From Rhizobiales bacterium YIM 77505 (lineage in GTDB: Bacteria; Pseudomonadota; Alphaproteobacteria; Rhizobiales; Beijerinckiaceae): DNA of 64,000 nt. Both the position numbers and the translations under genes were made by a program. The notes beneath the pieces were generated by a model, which saw nothing but the letters and a program-made list of their open reading frames with translations, had not been told where the DNA came from and ran no database searches. The DNA lies in assembly GCA_000745135.1 (NCBI GenBank), contig JQNH01000001.1:3271501-3335500 (forward strand), in the 5' to 3' direction. The stretch's first letter is position 1, and each line of letters opens with the position of its first letter. Positions 43,973-52,290 of the stretch are shown here, one piece after another.

Positions 43973-45135
43973 TAGGACCTCGGCAGGCCGAGCACATGCT
44001 CGGCAAGATAGGAGAGGATGAGGTTCGTGGAGATCGGCGCTACCTGGTAGAGGCGCGTCTCCCGGAACTTGCGCTCGATGTCATATTCCTCCGCGAAGCC
44101 GAAGCCGCCATGGGTCTGGAGGCACATATTGGCCGCCTCGAAGGACGCGTCCGCCGCAAGCATCTTGGCCATGTTCGCCTCCGCTCCGCAGGGCTCGGCC
44201 GCCTCGTAGAGGCGGCAGGCCTCCCGCACCATGAGCTCGGCGGCCCGCATATGGGCGTAAGCCTTCGCGATCGGGAACTGGACGCCCTGGTTCTGGCCGA
44301 TGGGGCGGCCGAAGACGACGCGCTCCTTCGCATAGGAGGTTGCCTTCTCGATGAACCACTTGGCGTCGCCGACGCACTCTGCCGCGATCAGGATGCGCTC
44401 GGCATTCATGCCGGAGAGGATGTATCGGAAGCCTCGACCCTCCTCGCCAATCAGGTTCTCCGCCGGCACGCGAAGATCGTCGAAGAAGACCTCGGTCGTC
44501 GCGTGGTTCATCATCGTGCGGATGGGACGGATGGTGAGCCCGCGCCCAACCGCCTCGCGCATGTCGACGAGGAAGACCGAGAGCCCGTCGGTGCGCTTTG
44601 CGACCTGATCGAGCGGCGTCGTGCGCGCCAGAAGCAGCATCAGATCCGAATGCTTGGCGCGCGAGGTCCAGATCTTCTGGCCGCGCACCACATAAGCATC
44701 GCCCTCGCGGCGGGCGGTGGTCTTGAGCGACGCCGTGTCGGTGCCGGAGGTGGGCTCCGTCACGCCGAAGGCCTGGAGGCGCAGGCGTCCCGCGGCGATG
44801 TCCGGAAGGTAGCGGCGCTTCTGCTCCTCCGAGCCGTGCCGCAGCAGCGTGCCCATGGTGTACATCTGGGCATGGCAGGCGGCGCCGTTGCAGCCGGCGC
44901 GCTGGATCTCTTCCAGGATCGCGGCGGCGGCCGACAGCGGCAGGCCCGCGCCGCCATACTCCTCCGGAATGAGAACCGAGAGAAAGCCCGCCTCTGTCAG
45001 GGCCGCCACGAACTCGCTCGGATAGCGGTTCTCGCGATCGAGGGCGCGCCAGTATTCGCCCGGGAAACTGGCGCAGAGCCGCGCCACCGCCTCGCGGATC
45101 TCGGGATCATTCGAAGCCGGCGCGTCTGCCGCCAT
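43969..45135 (-). CDS. acyl-CoA dehydrogenase without the usual catalytic glutamate
   Basis: 388 aa FAD-dependent dehydrogenase from ATG 45135 with GAGGAGCG upstream. FAD/substrate motifs are intact: FGVTEPTSGTDTASLKTTA, YVVRGQKIWTSRAKHSD, FDDLRVPAENLIGEEGRGF, and QTHGGFGFAEEYDIERKFRE. The conserved Y-E-G-T site, where glutamate acts as base in most members, reads LYQVAPISTN (about 362-371), so Gln or Val stands there. The base may be located elsewhere, as in isovaleryl-CoA dehydrogenase, or the reaction may differ. First gene of the unit after the TRAP permease. Substrate unknown. Confidence 0.9.
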   Translation of the reverse strand: MAADAPASNDPEIREAVARLCASFPGEYWRALDRENRYPSEFVAALTEAGFLSVLIPEEYGGAGLPLSAAAAILEEIQRAGCNGAACHAQMYTMGTLLRHGSEEQKRRYLPDIAAGRLRLQAFGVTEPTSGTDTASLKTTARREGDAYVVRGQKIWTSRAKHSDLMLLLARTTPLDQVAKRTDGLSVFLVDMREAVGRGLTIRPIRTMMNHATTEVFFDDLRVPAENLIGEEGRGFRYILSGMNAERILIAAECVGDAKWFIEKATSYAKERVVFGRPIGQNQGVQFPIAKAYAHMRAAELMVREACRLYEAAEPCGAEANMAKMLAADASFEAANMCLQTHGGFGFAEEYDIERKFRETRLYQVAPISTNLILSYLAEHVLGLPRSY

Positions 45136-45158
45136 CGCTCCTCGCCGCCTCCTCGCGC

Positions 45159-47090
45159 TCAAGCCGACTGAACGCCTTCTTTCCGCACAAAGCGCATATA
45201 GGACCAGAGGGCAAGGCCGAGAGCTAAACCCACGAGATCCGTCACCGTCCCAGGGGTGATGAGGCAGAGCGCGGCGGCGAGCGCCACGGCGCGCAGGGGC
45301 CAGCTGAGGACGCCGCCAAGCCAGCCTTCCGTGGCGCAGGCGAGGAGCACGACGCCGATCGCCGCCGTCGCCAGGGCCTGCAGGATGGTCACGAGCTCGC
45401 CCTGCCCGAGCAGGAGCGGGCTGTAGAAGAACATGAAGGGCACGATGAAGGTGGCAAGCCCCATCTTCACCGAGATGAAGGCGGTGCGCCACGGGTCTGC
45501 CTTGGCGATGGCCGCCGCCGCGAAGGAGGCGAGGGCCACGGGCGGGGTAATCGAGGAGATCACCGCGAAATAGAAGATGAACATGTGGGCCACGAGAGGC
45601 GGCACGCCCATGCGTTGCAGCCCCGGCGCGACGACGGCCGCCGCGATGGCGTAGGCGGCCGTGGTCGGCATGCCCATGCCGAGGATGAGCGCGATGAGCA
45701 TGGCGAAGATCATGGCGTAGAGCTGGCTCTGGCCGGCGAGCGCCAGGATGAGCTGCGCGAAGCGCCCGCCGATGCCGGTGAGTGCGATGACCCCGACGAT
45801 GATGCCGGCGCAGGCGCACACCGCCACGAGCTGAAGGGAGTCCCGCGCCGCCTGCGCGAGCCCGTCGAGGACTCGCCGCGGCCCGATGGCGGCCTCTCGG
45901 TCGAGCCAGCTTACGACGACGGCGGACAGGATGCCGAGCGTGCCGGCGCGGAAGGCCGAGTAGCCCGACATGAGGGCCCACACCATCACCACAAGGGGCA
46001 GGAAAAGAAAGGCTTTGCGCAGCAGCGCCGGGAGGGGCGGCAGCTCGCTGCGCGGCAGCCCCTCGAGGCCGTTAAGGCGCGCATGCAGCTCCACATGCAT
46101 GAAGCAGGCGACGTAGAAGAGAAGGCAGGGGATGATGGCGGCGAAGGCGATCTCACCGTAGGGGATGCCAGTGATCTCGGCCATGAGGAAGGCGCCTGCG
46201 CCGAGCACCGGCGGCGTGATCTGGCCGCCGGTGGAAGAGGTCGCCTCGACCGCAGCCGCGGTCGCCCGGTCGTAGCCGACGCGGCGCATCATCGGGATGG
46301 TGATCGAGCCGGAGGCGACCACATTCGCCACCGACGAGCCGCTGATGGCGCCGAAGAGCACGCCGGACGCCACCGTCGCCTTCGCCGGCCCGCCGCGGGT
46401 CCAGCCGAAGAGGCTGAGCGAGAGGTCATTGAAATAGTCGCCGACCTTGGACACCTGGAGGAAGGCCCCGAAGGCGACGAACAGGACGATGAAGTTGGAC
46501 GAGGCCTCGGTGGTCGTACCGAAGATGCCCAGATCCGAATAGATATAGGCGAAGAAGCGCTGCCAGTCGTAGCCGCGGTGATAAAGCACGCCGGGCATCC
46601 AGGGGCCGATGAAGACGTAGAGGATGAACACGCCGGCGATGATCGGCAGGGCGAGGCCCGCCGTGCGCCGGGCGAACTCCAGGACGATCAGTGTGCCGAC
46701 GAGCCCGGCAACCACGTCGAGCGGATCGGGGATGGCGCCGGCGCGGAAGAGCAGGCCCTCGAGTTCGACATAGATGTAGGCCGCGCAGGCGACGGACGCC
46801 GCGATCAGCACCCAGTCATACCAGGGCACGCGATCGGTGCACGCGGCGGCGAAGGGGCGATAGAGCGCGAAGCCGAGCGCCGCGCCCCAGGCCACATGGG
46901 TGGCGCGGAAGAGCAGCGCCTCCTGAGGGTACAGGTTGAGCACGATCAGGTGATAGGCGGTGAAGCCGGCCGCGAGGGTGAAGAAGAGCCAATGCTCGGC
47001 CGGCCGCAGCGCCCGCTTGAGCCCGCCGAACTCTTCCTCGGGGACGGCGACCGCGGCATCGTCGGCCGGGTCATGTGTGGCCGCGCTCAT
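45159..47090 (-). CDS. TRAP transporter permease, fused 4TM/12TM subunits (TAXI type)
   Basis: 643 aa from ATG 47090 (MSAATHDPADDAAVAV). About 16-18 hydrophobic segments: a DctQ-like N-terminal part to about residue 180 and a DctM-like part with GVLFGAISGSSVANVVASGSITIP and EATSSTGGQITPPVLGAGAF. The C-terminal half holds LILGMGMPTTAAYAIAAAVVAP and SITPPVALASFAAAAIA. Fused permeases pair with TAXI binding proteins; one is encoded just upstream on the same strand. It starts 24 nt before the acyl-CoA dehydrogenase, so import and CoA chemistry are probably linked. Confidence 0.93.
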   Translation of the reverse strand: MSAATHDPADDAAVAVPEEEFGGLKRALRPAEHWLFFTLAAGFTAYHLIVLNLYPQEALLFRATHVAWGAALGFALYRPFAAACTDRVPWYDWVLIAASVACAAYIYVELEGLLFRAGAIPDPLDVVAGLVGTLIVLEFARRTAGLALPIIAGVFILYVFIGPWMPGVLYHRGYDWQRFFAYIYSDLGIFGTTTEASSNFIVLFVAFGAFLQVSKVGDYFNDLSLSLFGWTRGGPAKATVASGVLFGAISGSSVANVVASGSITIPMMRRVGYDRATAAAVEATSSTGGQITPPVLGAGAFLMAEITGIPYGEIAFAAIIPCLLFYVACFMHVELHARLNGLEGLPRSELPPLPALLRKAFLFLPLVVMVWALMSGYSAFRAGTLGILSAVVVSWLDREAAIGPRRVLDGLAQAARDSLQLVAVCACAGIIVGVIALTGIGGRFAQLILALAGQSQLYAMIFAMLIALILGMGMPTTAAYAIAAAVVAPGLQRMGVPPLVAHMFIFYFAVISSITPPVALASFAAAAIAKADPWRTAFISVKMGLATFIVPFMFFYSPLLLGQGELVTILQALATAAIGVVLLACATEGWLGGVLSWPLRAVALAAALCLITPGTVTDLVGLALGLALWSYMRFVRKEGVQSA

Positions 47091-47119
47091 GACAGGCTCA
47101 AGCAAGGGCGGTCGAATGC

Positions 47120-47298
47120 TCCTCTCCCCGCCTGCGGGGAGAGGTCGAGTCGCCGCGGCAGCGGCGACCGGGTGAGGGGGCGCCTCCAGGCGCGCTCGAT
47201 CCTGAGACGCCCCCTCACCTTCGCTCCGCTGACGCTCCGCTTGCTTCGTCCCCGACAAGGGGGACGAAGCCCTCTCCCCGCACAGGGGAGAGAGGAGG
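47120..47298. repeat. palindromic intergenic element, family B copy 3
   Basis: Outer arms CTCCTCTCCCCGCCTGCGGGG and CAGGGGAGAGAGGAG pair. Inside are GAGTCGCCGCGGCAGCGGCGACC, GGGTGAGGGGGCG and its partner CGCCCCCTCACC, and CGTCCCCGACAAGGGGGACG. The order of boxes is the same as at 39029-39207. It lies between the TAXI binding protein gene and the permease gene, so transcription of the permease must pass through it. Confidence 0.75.
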
Positions 47299-47321
47299 AC
47301 GACGCGCTCGCCACGTTCGCT

Positions 47322-48314
47322 TCATCCGACGAGGTTCGCCGGGATGCTGATGCCTCGCTCCTTGTAGTAGCGCGCGGCGCCGGGGTGGAAGGTCAGGAAG
47401 GTGTTCTTCGTGACGTTCTCCGGCACCGTCTCCTTGGCGGCCGCGTGCCCCTTCACCAAAGCCTCGTGGTTCTCATGCACCGCCTTGCAGATGGCATAGG
47501 CGAGGCTTTCCGGCACGTCCTTGTGCGCGATGGCGAAGTTGAATACGCCGACCGTCGGCTGGGCGGCCGTCATGCTCTTGTAAGTGCCGGCCGGGATCTC
47601 CGCCGGCGACAGCTCCGGCATCGCCTGCCTCAGCCTCTCGATCTCCTGAGGCGTGAAGGAGAAGAAGGTCACCTCGTTCGTCGCCTCGAGCTCCGAATAG
47701 GAGGCGATCGGCAGGCCGGCGGCGAAGGCGAAGCAGTCGATGAGCCCGTCGGCGAGCTGCGAGGCCATGTCCGAGGCCTGCCCGTTGCGGATCGTCACGT
47801 CCTTCACCCCAAGCGCCTGGAACATGAGCGGGAAATATGTCCCGGGCGTGCCCGCCCGCGGGCCGACCCCGACGCGCTTGCCCGCGAGTTGTGCCACCGA
47901 GTTGATGCCGGAGCGCTTCAGCGCCACGAAATGGAAAGGCGTGTCGTACATGGGGAAGAGGGCGCGGATGTCCCGCATCTTCTGACCCTTGGTCCAGTCG
48001 CCCTGGCCGTTCCAGGCCTGCAAGGCGACACCCATGGTGGTCATGCCGAGTTCGATGTTCTTGCCTTGCACCAGGATGATGTTCTGGTTCGGCCCCTGGG
48101 TCTGCTGGGTGTTGATGGGCACGCCGATCTTCTCGCCGACGAGGCTCGCCCAGGCCTGGCCGTACACGAAATAGGTGCCGCCCACGGACGCCGTGCCGAG
48201 GGTGAGGGTCTTGGGCCAGCTGGGATCCGGCGTCTGCGCCCGGACGAAGGGCGCGCCCGCGATGGCGCCGAGGGCGGCGGCGTGGACGAAAAGGGCGCGG
48301 CGTGACAAGGACAT
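47322..48314 (-). CDS. TAXI-family TRAP solute-binding protein
   Basis: 330 aa. The N-terminus MSLSRRALFVHAAALGAIAG resembles a twin-arginine signal with cleavage near VRAQ. TAXI motifs follow: LTLGTASVGGTYFVYGQAWASLV and INTQQTQGPNQNIILVQ, VGVGPRAGTPGTYFPLMF, and ADGLIDCFAFAAGLP. It delivers its ligand to the fused permease encoded downstream. TAXI systems mostly import organic acids such as glutamate or dicarboxylates; the ligand here is inferred only from the acyl-CoA genes that follow. Confidence 0.92.
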   Translation of the reverse strand: MSLSRRALFVHAAALGAIAGAPFVRAQTPDPSWPKTLTLGTASVGGTYFVYGQAWASLVGEKIGVPINTQQTQGPNQNIILVQGKNIELGMTTMGVALQAWNGQGDWTKGQKMRDIRALFPMYDTPFHFVALKRSGINSVAQLAGKRVGVGPRAGTPGTYFPLMFQALGVKDVTIRNGQASDMASQLADGLIDCFAFAAGLPIASYSELEATNEVTFFSFTPQEIERLRQAMPELSPAEIPAGTYKSMTAAQPTVGVFNFAIAHKDVPESLAYAICKAVHENHEALVKGHAAAKETVPENVTKNTFLTFHPGAARYYKERGISIPANLVG

Positions 48315-48520
48315 GGATCGTTTCCCTCCGGAGCGCTATTGCTTCGTACGGACGTCTTGGCGTCCGCTTGGGTCCGATCATGGCGGCTTGAGAAGAAGAT
48401 GCAAAGCCGCAAATTCGTGCGAAGGCGGCCATACCCCCGCGGCGGCTCAGGCCTGAGCGTTGCGAGCTACAGCTTGCGCCGCCTCTCGGCTAACGGTGTC
48501 ATGGCAGCTCGCCATTCCCT

Positions 48521-49234
48521 ATGCCGCCGAATCCAACCGTCCGCCTAGCCTTGAGAGGAGTTCGCGACGCCCTCGCCTTGCCGGCGTGGGTCGTCGGCCT
48601 GTCGATGTTCGCGGTCGGCAGCCTTGCCGGTGAAGTCGGCTTTCCGGCCGGCGCCGCGGCGCTGTCGACGCTCCTCATCTGGGCCGGTCCGGCGCAGGTG
48701 ATCTTCTTCGGCGGGCTTGCAGCCGGGTCGGCCCTTCCCGCCATCGCGCTCGCCGTGACCCTCTCGTCGATCCGGCTCCTGCCGATGACGCTGAGCATCC
48801 TGCCGCTTCTGCGCCATCGCGCCAAGGGCCCGCTCCTCCAGCTTCTCGCGGCGCACTACGTCGCCGTGACCGTTTGGGTCGAGAGCGCGAGGCGTCTGCC
48901 GGCCATGCCGGCCGCCCATCGCCTGCCGTACTATCTCGGCTTCGCCAATGCGTGCCTTTGCGTCTGCGTCGTGACCACCTTCGCCGGGCACAGCCTCGTC
49001 GGCGCGCTTCCCCCGCCGCTCGCTGCAGGCCTCCTCTTCCTCACGCCTCTCTTCTTCACTCTGTCGCTGGCCGCAGGGGCCCGCACCCTGCCCGACTGGA
49101 CCGCGATCCTCCTCGGCTTTTCGCTTGCCCCCCTGTTCACCGCGCTGGTCGGCAAGGACTTCGACCTCCTTGCGACCGGCCTTGTCGGCGGCAGCGCCGC
49201 CTATGCCGCCGGCCGCCTCGGAAGACGGTCATGA
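48521..49234 (+). CDS. azlC: AzlC family branched-chain amino acid exporter, large subunit
   Basis: 237 aa membrane protein with about seven to eight hydrophobic segments. Typical AzlC features are AGEVGFPAGAAALSTLLIWAGPAQ and SIRLLPMTLSILPLLR. It forms a two-component exporter with AzlD, which is next. Members export branched-chain or other amino acids and analogues. Its start lies in the divergent region shared with the TAXI gene, about 205 bp without another gene. Confidence 0.9.
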   Translation: MPPNPTVRLALRGVRDALALPAWVVGLSMFAVGSLAGEVGFPAGAAALSTLLIWAGPAQVIFFGGLAAGSALPAIALAVTLSSIRLLPMTLSILPLLRHRAKGPLLQLLAAHYVAVTVWVESARRLPAMPAAHRLPYYLGFANACLCVCVVTTFAGHSLVGALPPPLAAGLLFLTPLFFTLSLAAGARTLPDWTAILLGFSLAPLFTALVGKDFDLLATGLVGGSAAYAAGRLGRRS

Positions 49235-49575
49235 GCCTCGCCGATCCTCTCTGGCCCTACCTGCTCGTTCTCCTCATCGGCTTCCTTCCGAGCGAGATCT
49301 GGCGCGCGCTTGCCGTGGTGCTGGTCAAGGGCCTCGACGAGCGCTCCGAGATCCTGGTGTGGGTCCGCGCGGTGGCCACGACGCTCGTCGCTGGGGTGGT
49401 GGCGAAGCTTCTCTTCGCGCCGACCGGCGCGCTCGCCGCCGCGCCGCTCGTTGGCCGTCTCGGCGCGCTGGCTGCGGGCGTCGTCGTCTTCTTCGCCCTG
49501 CGGCGGTCCGTGCTGGCGGGCGTGCTCGCGGGAGAGGCTGCCCTCGTCGCCATGGTCTGGTGGGCGGCAAGATAG
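49231..49575 (+). CDS. azlD: AzlD family transport protein, small subunit
   Basis: 114 aa from ATG 49231, overlapping the azlC stop by 4 nt. Four hydrophobic segments, beginning WPYLLVLLIGFLPSEIWRALAVV and ending LAGEAALVAMVWWAAR. Together with AzlC this forms the LIV-E type exporter. Convergent with urtE, leaving 27 nt. Confidence 0.88.
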   Translation: MSLADPLWPYLLVLLIGFLPSEIWRALAVVLVKGLDERSEILVWVRAVATTLVAGVVAKLLFAPTGALAAAPLVGRLGALAAGVVVFFALRRSVLAGVLAGEAALVAMVWWAAR

Positions 49576-49602
49576 GCCCGCACACGACGAGCCCGCCGAG
49601 GG

Positions 49603-50298
49603 TCACACGGTCAGGTGCCGCCGCACGGCTTGCTCCTCGAGCGCCCCGGCATCGCCCGTCAGAACGACCTCGCCCCGGTCCATCACCACGATGCGATCCG
49701 CGAGCTCGCGGGCGAAGTCGAAATACTGCTCGACCAGGACGATCGCCATGTCGCCCTGTTGGCGCAGATACGCGATGGCGCGGCCGATATCCTTGATGAT
49801 CGAGGGCTGGATGCCCTCCGTTGGTTCGTCGAGCACGAGGAGCTTCGGGCGCATCACCAGCGCCCGGCCGATGGCGAGCTGCTGCTGCTGACCGCCGGAA
49901 AGGTCGCCGCCGCGCCGGCGCAGCATCTTGGCGAGCACCGGAAAGAGGGAAAAGACATCGTCAGGGATGGTGCGGCGCGCCCGCTCGAGGGGCGCGAACC
50001 CGGTGCGCAGGTTCTCCTCGACGGTGAGGAGCGGGAAGATTTCGCGCCCCTGCGGCACAAGGGCGATGCCTCGCCGTGCACGCTCGAAGGATGGAAGACG
50101 GGTGACGTCCTCGCCCTGCCAAAGGATGCGCCCGCGGGACGGGATCTTCCGTCCGACGACAGCGCGGATGAGCGAGGTCTTGCCGACCCCATTGCGGCCC
50201 ATGACGCAGGTGATCTTGCCGGGCTCTGCAGCGAGCGAGACGCCCCGCAGCGCCTGCGCGGCACCGTAGTGGAGATCGATGGAGTCGACGGAGAGCAT
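49603..50298 (-). CDS. urtE: urea ABC transporter ATP-binding protein UrtE
   Basis: 231 aa. Walker A GRNGVGKTSLIRAV, signature LSGGQQQQLAIGRALV and Walker B LLVLDEPTEGIQPSIIKDIG, with IVLVEQYFDFARELADR near the end, are diagnostic of UrtE. It forms the ATPase pair with UrtD. It is the last gene of the five-gene operon, with an 80-nt gap after urtD. No urease genes follow in the window. Confidence 0.96.
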   Translation of the reverse strand: MLSVDSIDLHYGAAQALRGVSLAAEPGKITCVMGRNGVGKTSLIRAVVGRKIPSRGRILWQGEDVTRLPSFERARRGIALVPQGREIFPLLTVEENLRTGFAPLERARRTIPDDVFSLFPVLAKMLRRRGGDLSGGQQQQLAIGRALVMRPKLLVLDEPTEGIQPSIIKDIGRAIAYLRQQGDMAIVLVEQYFDFARELADRIVVMDRGEVVLTGDAGALEEQAVRRHLTV

Positions 50299-50378
50299 GA
50301 CGCCTCTCAGATCAGGGGGCAGCCACCCTTCCCCGTTCGCAGGGAGGTGAAAACGTGCGGGTGTTCTCGGTCATATGT

Positions 50379-51134
50379 TCACCGTCCGAGATAGACTTCG
50401 ACCACGCGCTCATTGGCGCTGACCTGGTCGAGGGAGCCTTCCGCCAGCACGGAGCCCTCGTGCAGCACGGTGACCTTCACGCCGAGGTCGCGCACAAAGG
50501 CCATGTCGTGCTCGACGACAATGACGGAATGAGTGGCGTTGATGCGGCGCAACAGCTCGGCGGTTTCGGCGGTCTCGGCGTCGGTCATGCCGGCGACCGG
50601 CTCGTCGACGAGAAGCAGCGCCGGGTCCTGCGCGAGCAGCATACCGATCTCGAGCCATTGCTTCTGGCCGTGGCTCAGATGGGCAGCGAGTTCGTAGCGC
50701 CGCTCGATCAACTTCACGAGGGCGAGGATCTCATCGAGCCGGTCGCGTTCTGCGCCGGAAAGAGTGTGGAACAGGTTGGCGACGACGCCGCGCGCGCCCT
50801 TGAGCGCGAGCAGCACGTTGTCCTCGACCGTATGGCTCTCGAACACGGTCGGCTTCTGGAACTTGCGGCCGATGCCGAGCGTCGCGATGTCGGCCTCGTC
50901 GAGCGTCGTGAGGTCGTGCGCGCCCTGGAAGATGACGCGGCCCTCGTCGGGGCGCGTCTTGCCGGTGATGATGTCCATCATCGTCGTCTTGCCGGCGCCG
51001 TTCGGGCCGATGATGGCGCGCATCTCCCCGGGATCGAGGGTAAGCGACAGGTTGTTGATCGCCTTGAAGCCGTCGAAGGCGACCGAGACGCCGTCGAGAT
51101 AGAGAAGTGCGGGGGTGATGCGGAGATCCTGCAT
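50379..51134 (-). CDS. urtD: urea ABC transporter ATP-binding protein UrtD
   Basis: 251 aa. Walker A GPNGAGKTTMMDII, signature LSHGQKQWLEIGMLL and Walker B LLLVDEPVAGMTDAE, with VIVVEHDMAFVRDLG, match UrtD. The LSHGQ form of the signature is a typical UrtD trait. It starts 4 nt after the urtC stop. Confidence 0.96.
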   Translation of the reverse strand: MQDLRITPALLYLDGVSVAFDGFKAINNLSLTLDPGEMRAIIGPNGAGKTTMMDIITGKTRPDEGRVIFQGAHDLTTLDEADIATLGIGRKFQKPTVFESHTVEDNVLLALKGARGVVANLFHTLSGAERDRLDEILALVKLIERRYELAAHLSHGQKQWLEIGMLLAQDPALLLVDEPVAGMTDAETAETAELLRRINATHSVIVVEHDMAFVRDLGVKVTVLHEGSVLAEGSLDQVSANERVVEVYLGR

Positions 51135-51138
51135 CGTC

Positions 51139-52290
51139 CTATTCTGCCGGTTGCGCCACGGAGGCCGAGAGCCCCGGCTTGTGCGACCGCGCCCACCGCC
51201 GCGGCCAGAAGCCGAGGAGGGTCCCGACGAGGCCCTTGGGCAGGAAGAGCGTGGTCAGCACGAACAGGGCGCCGAGGGCGAAGAGCCACAGCTCCGGCAG
51301 CACGCCGGTGAACCAGCTCTTCGCCGCATTGACGAGAATCGCGCCGAGCGCCGCGCCGGTCAGCGTGCCGCGGCCGCCGACCGCGACCCAGATCACCGCC
51401 TCGATCGAGTTGGCGGGCGCGAATTCCGACGGGTTGATGATGCCGACCTGCGGCACATAGAGCGCACCGGCGAGCCCGGCCATCATCGCCGAGACGACGA
51501 AGACGAAGAGCTTGTAGTGCTCGACCTTGTAGCCGAGGAAGCGCGTGCGCGATTCCGCGTCGCGGATCGCGACGAGCACCTTGCCGAGCTTCGAGGTTAC
51601 GATGGCGCGCGCGATCAGGAAGCCGGACGCGAGCGCCAACGCCGACACGGCGAAGAGGGCCGCGCGCGTGCCTGGCGCCTGGATCGAGAAACCGAGAATG
51701 TCCTTGAAGTCGGTGAGCCCGTTGTTGCCGCCGAAGCCGAAATTGTTGCGGAAGAAGCCGAGCATCAGGGCGTAGGTCATCGCCTGGGTGATGATCGAGA
51801 GATAGACGCCGGTGACGCGCGAGCGGAACGCGAACCAGCCCAGGCAGAAGGCGAGCAGCCCGGGCACGGCGAGCGCCATCAGCATGGCGTAGGGAAAATG
51901 CTGGAAGCCCCACCAGGCGACGGGCAGTTCCCGCCAGTTCAGGAACACCATGAAGTCGGGCAGCACGGGATGGGCATAGACGCCGCGCGGCCCGATCTGA
52001 CGCATGAGGTACATGCCCATGGCGTAGCCGCCGAGGGCGAAGAAGGCGCCGTGGCCGAGGGAGAGAATGCCGCAATAGCCCCAGACGAGATCGAGCGCGA
52101 CGGCGAGAAGCGCATAGGTCAGCCACTTGCCAACGAGCACCACCGTGTGGGTCGGCACGTGGAAGGGTGAAGACGGCGGCACGGCCAGGTTCAGCACCGG
52201 CACGACGACCGCCGCCGCGAGAAGCACGCCGACGAACACCGCGCCGCCGCGATCGCCAAGAAGCGTCAGGATGGAGGGGCGGCGGCTCAT
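51139..52290 (-). CDS. urtC: urea ABC transporter permease UrtC
   Basis: 383 aa with about ten membrane segments, including WGYCGILSLGHGAFFALGGYAMG and FGFGGNNGLTDFKDILGF, which are typical of UrtC. It overlaps the urtB stop by 4 nt. With UrtB it forms the membrane channel of the urea importer. Confidence 0.95.
   Translation of the reverse strand: MSRRPSILTLLGDRGGAVFVGVLLAAAVVVPVLNLAVPPSSPFHVPTHTVVLVGKWLTYALLAVALDLVWGYCGILSLGHGAFFALGGYAMGMYLMRQIGPRGVYAHPVLPDFMVFLNWRELPVAWWGFQHFPYAMLMALAVPGLLAFCLGWFAFRSRVTGVYLSIITQAMTYALMLGFFRNNFGFGGNNGLTDFKDILGFSIQAPGTRAALFAVSALALASGFLIARAIVTSKLGKVLVAIRDAESRTRFLGYKVEHYKLFVFVVSAMMAGLAGALYVPQVGIINPSEFAPANSIEAVIWVAVGGRGTLTGAALGAILVNAAKSWFTGVLPELWLFALGALFVLTTLFLPKGLVGTLLGFWPRRWARSHKPGLSASVAQPAE

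Noticed and set aside
45585-48305. 906-codon open frame opposite the TRAP genes
   Set aside because: Covers two well-supported minus-strand genes, rich in E, G, H and R without domain pattern.
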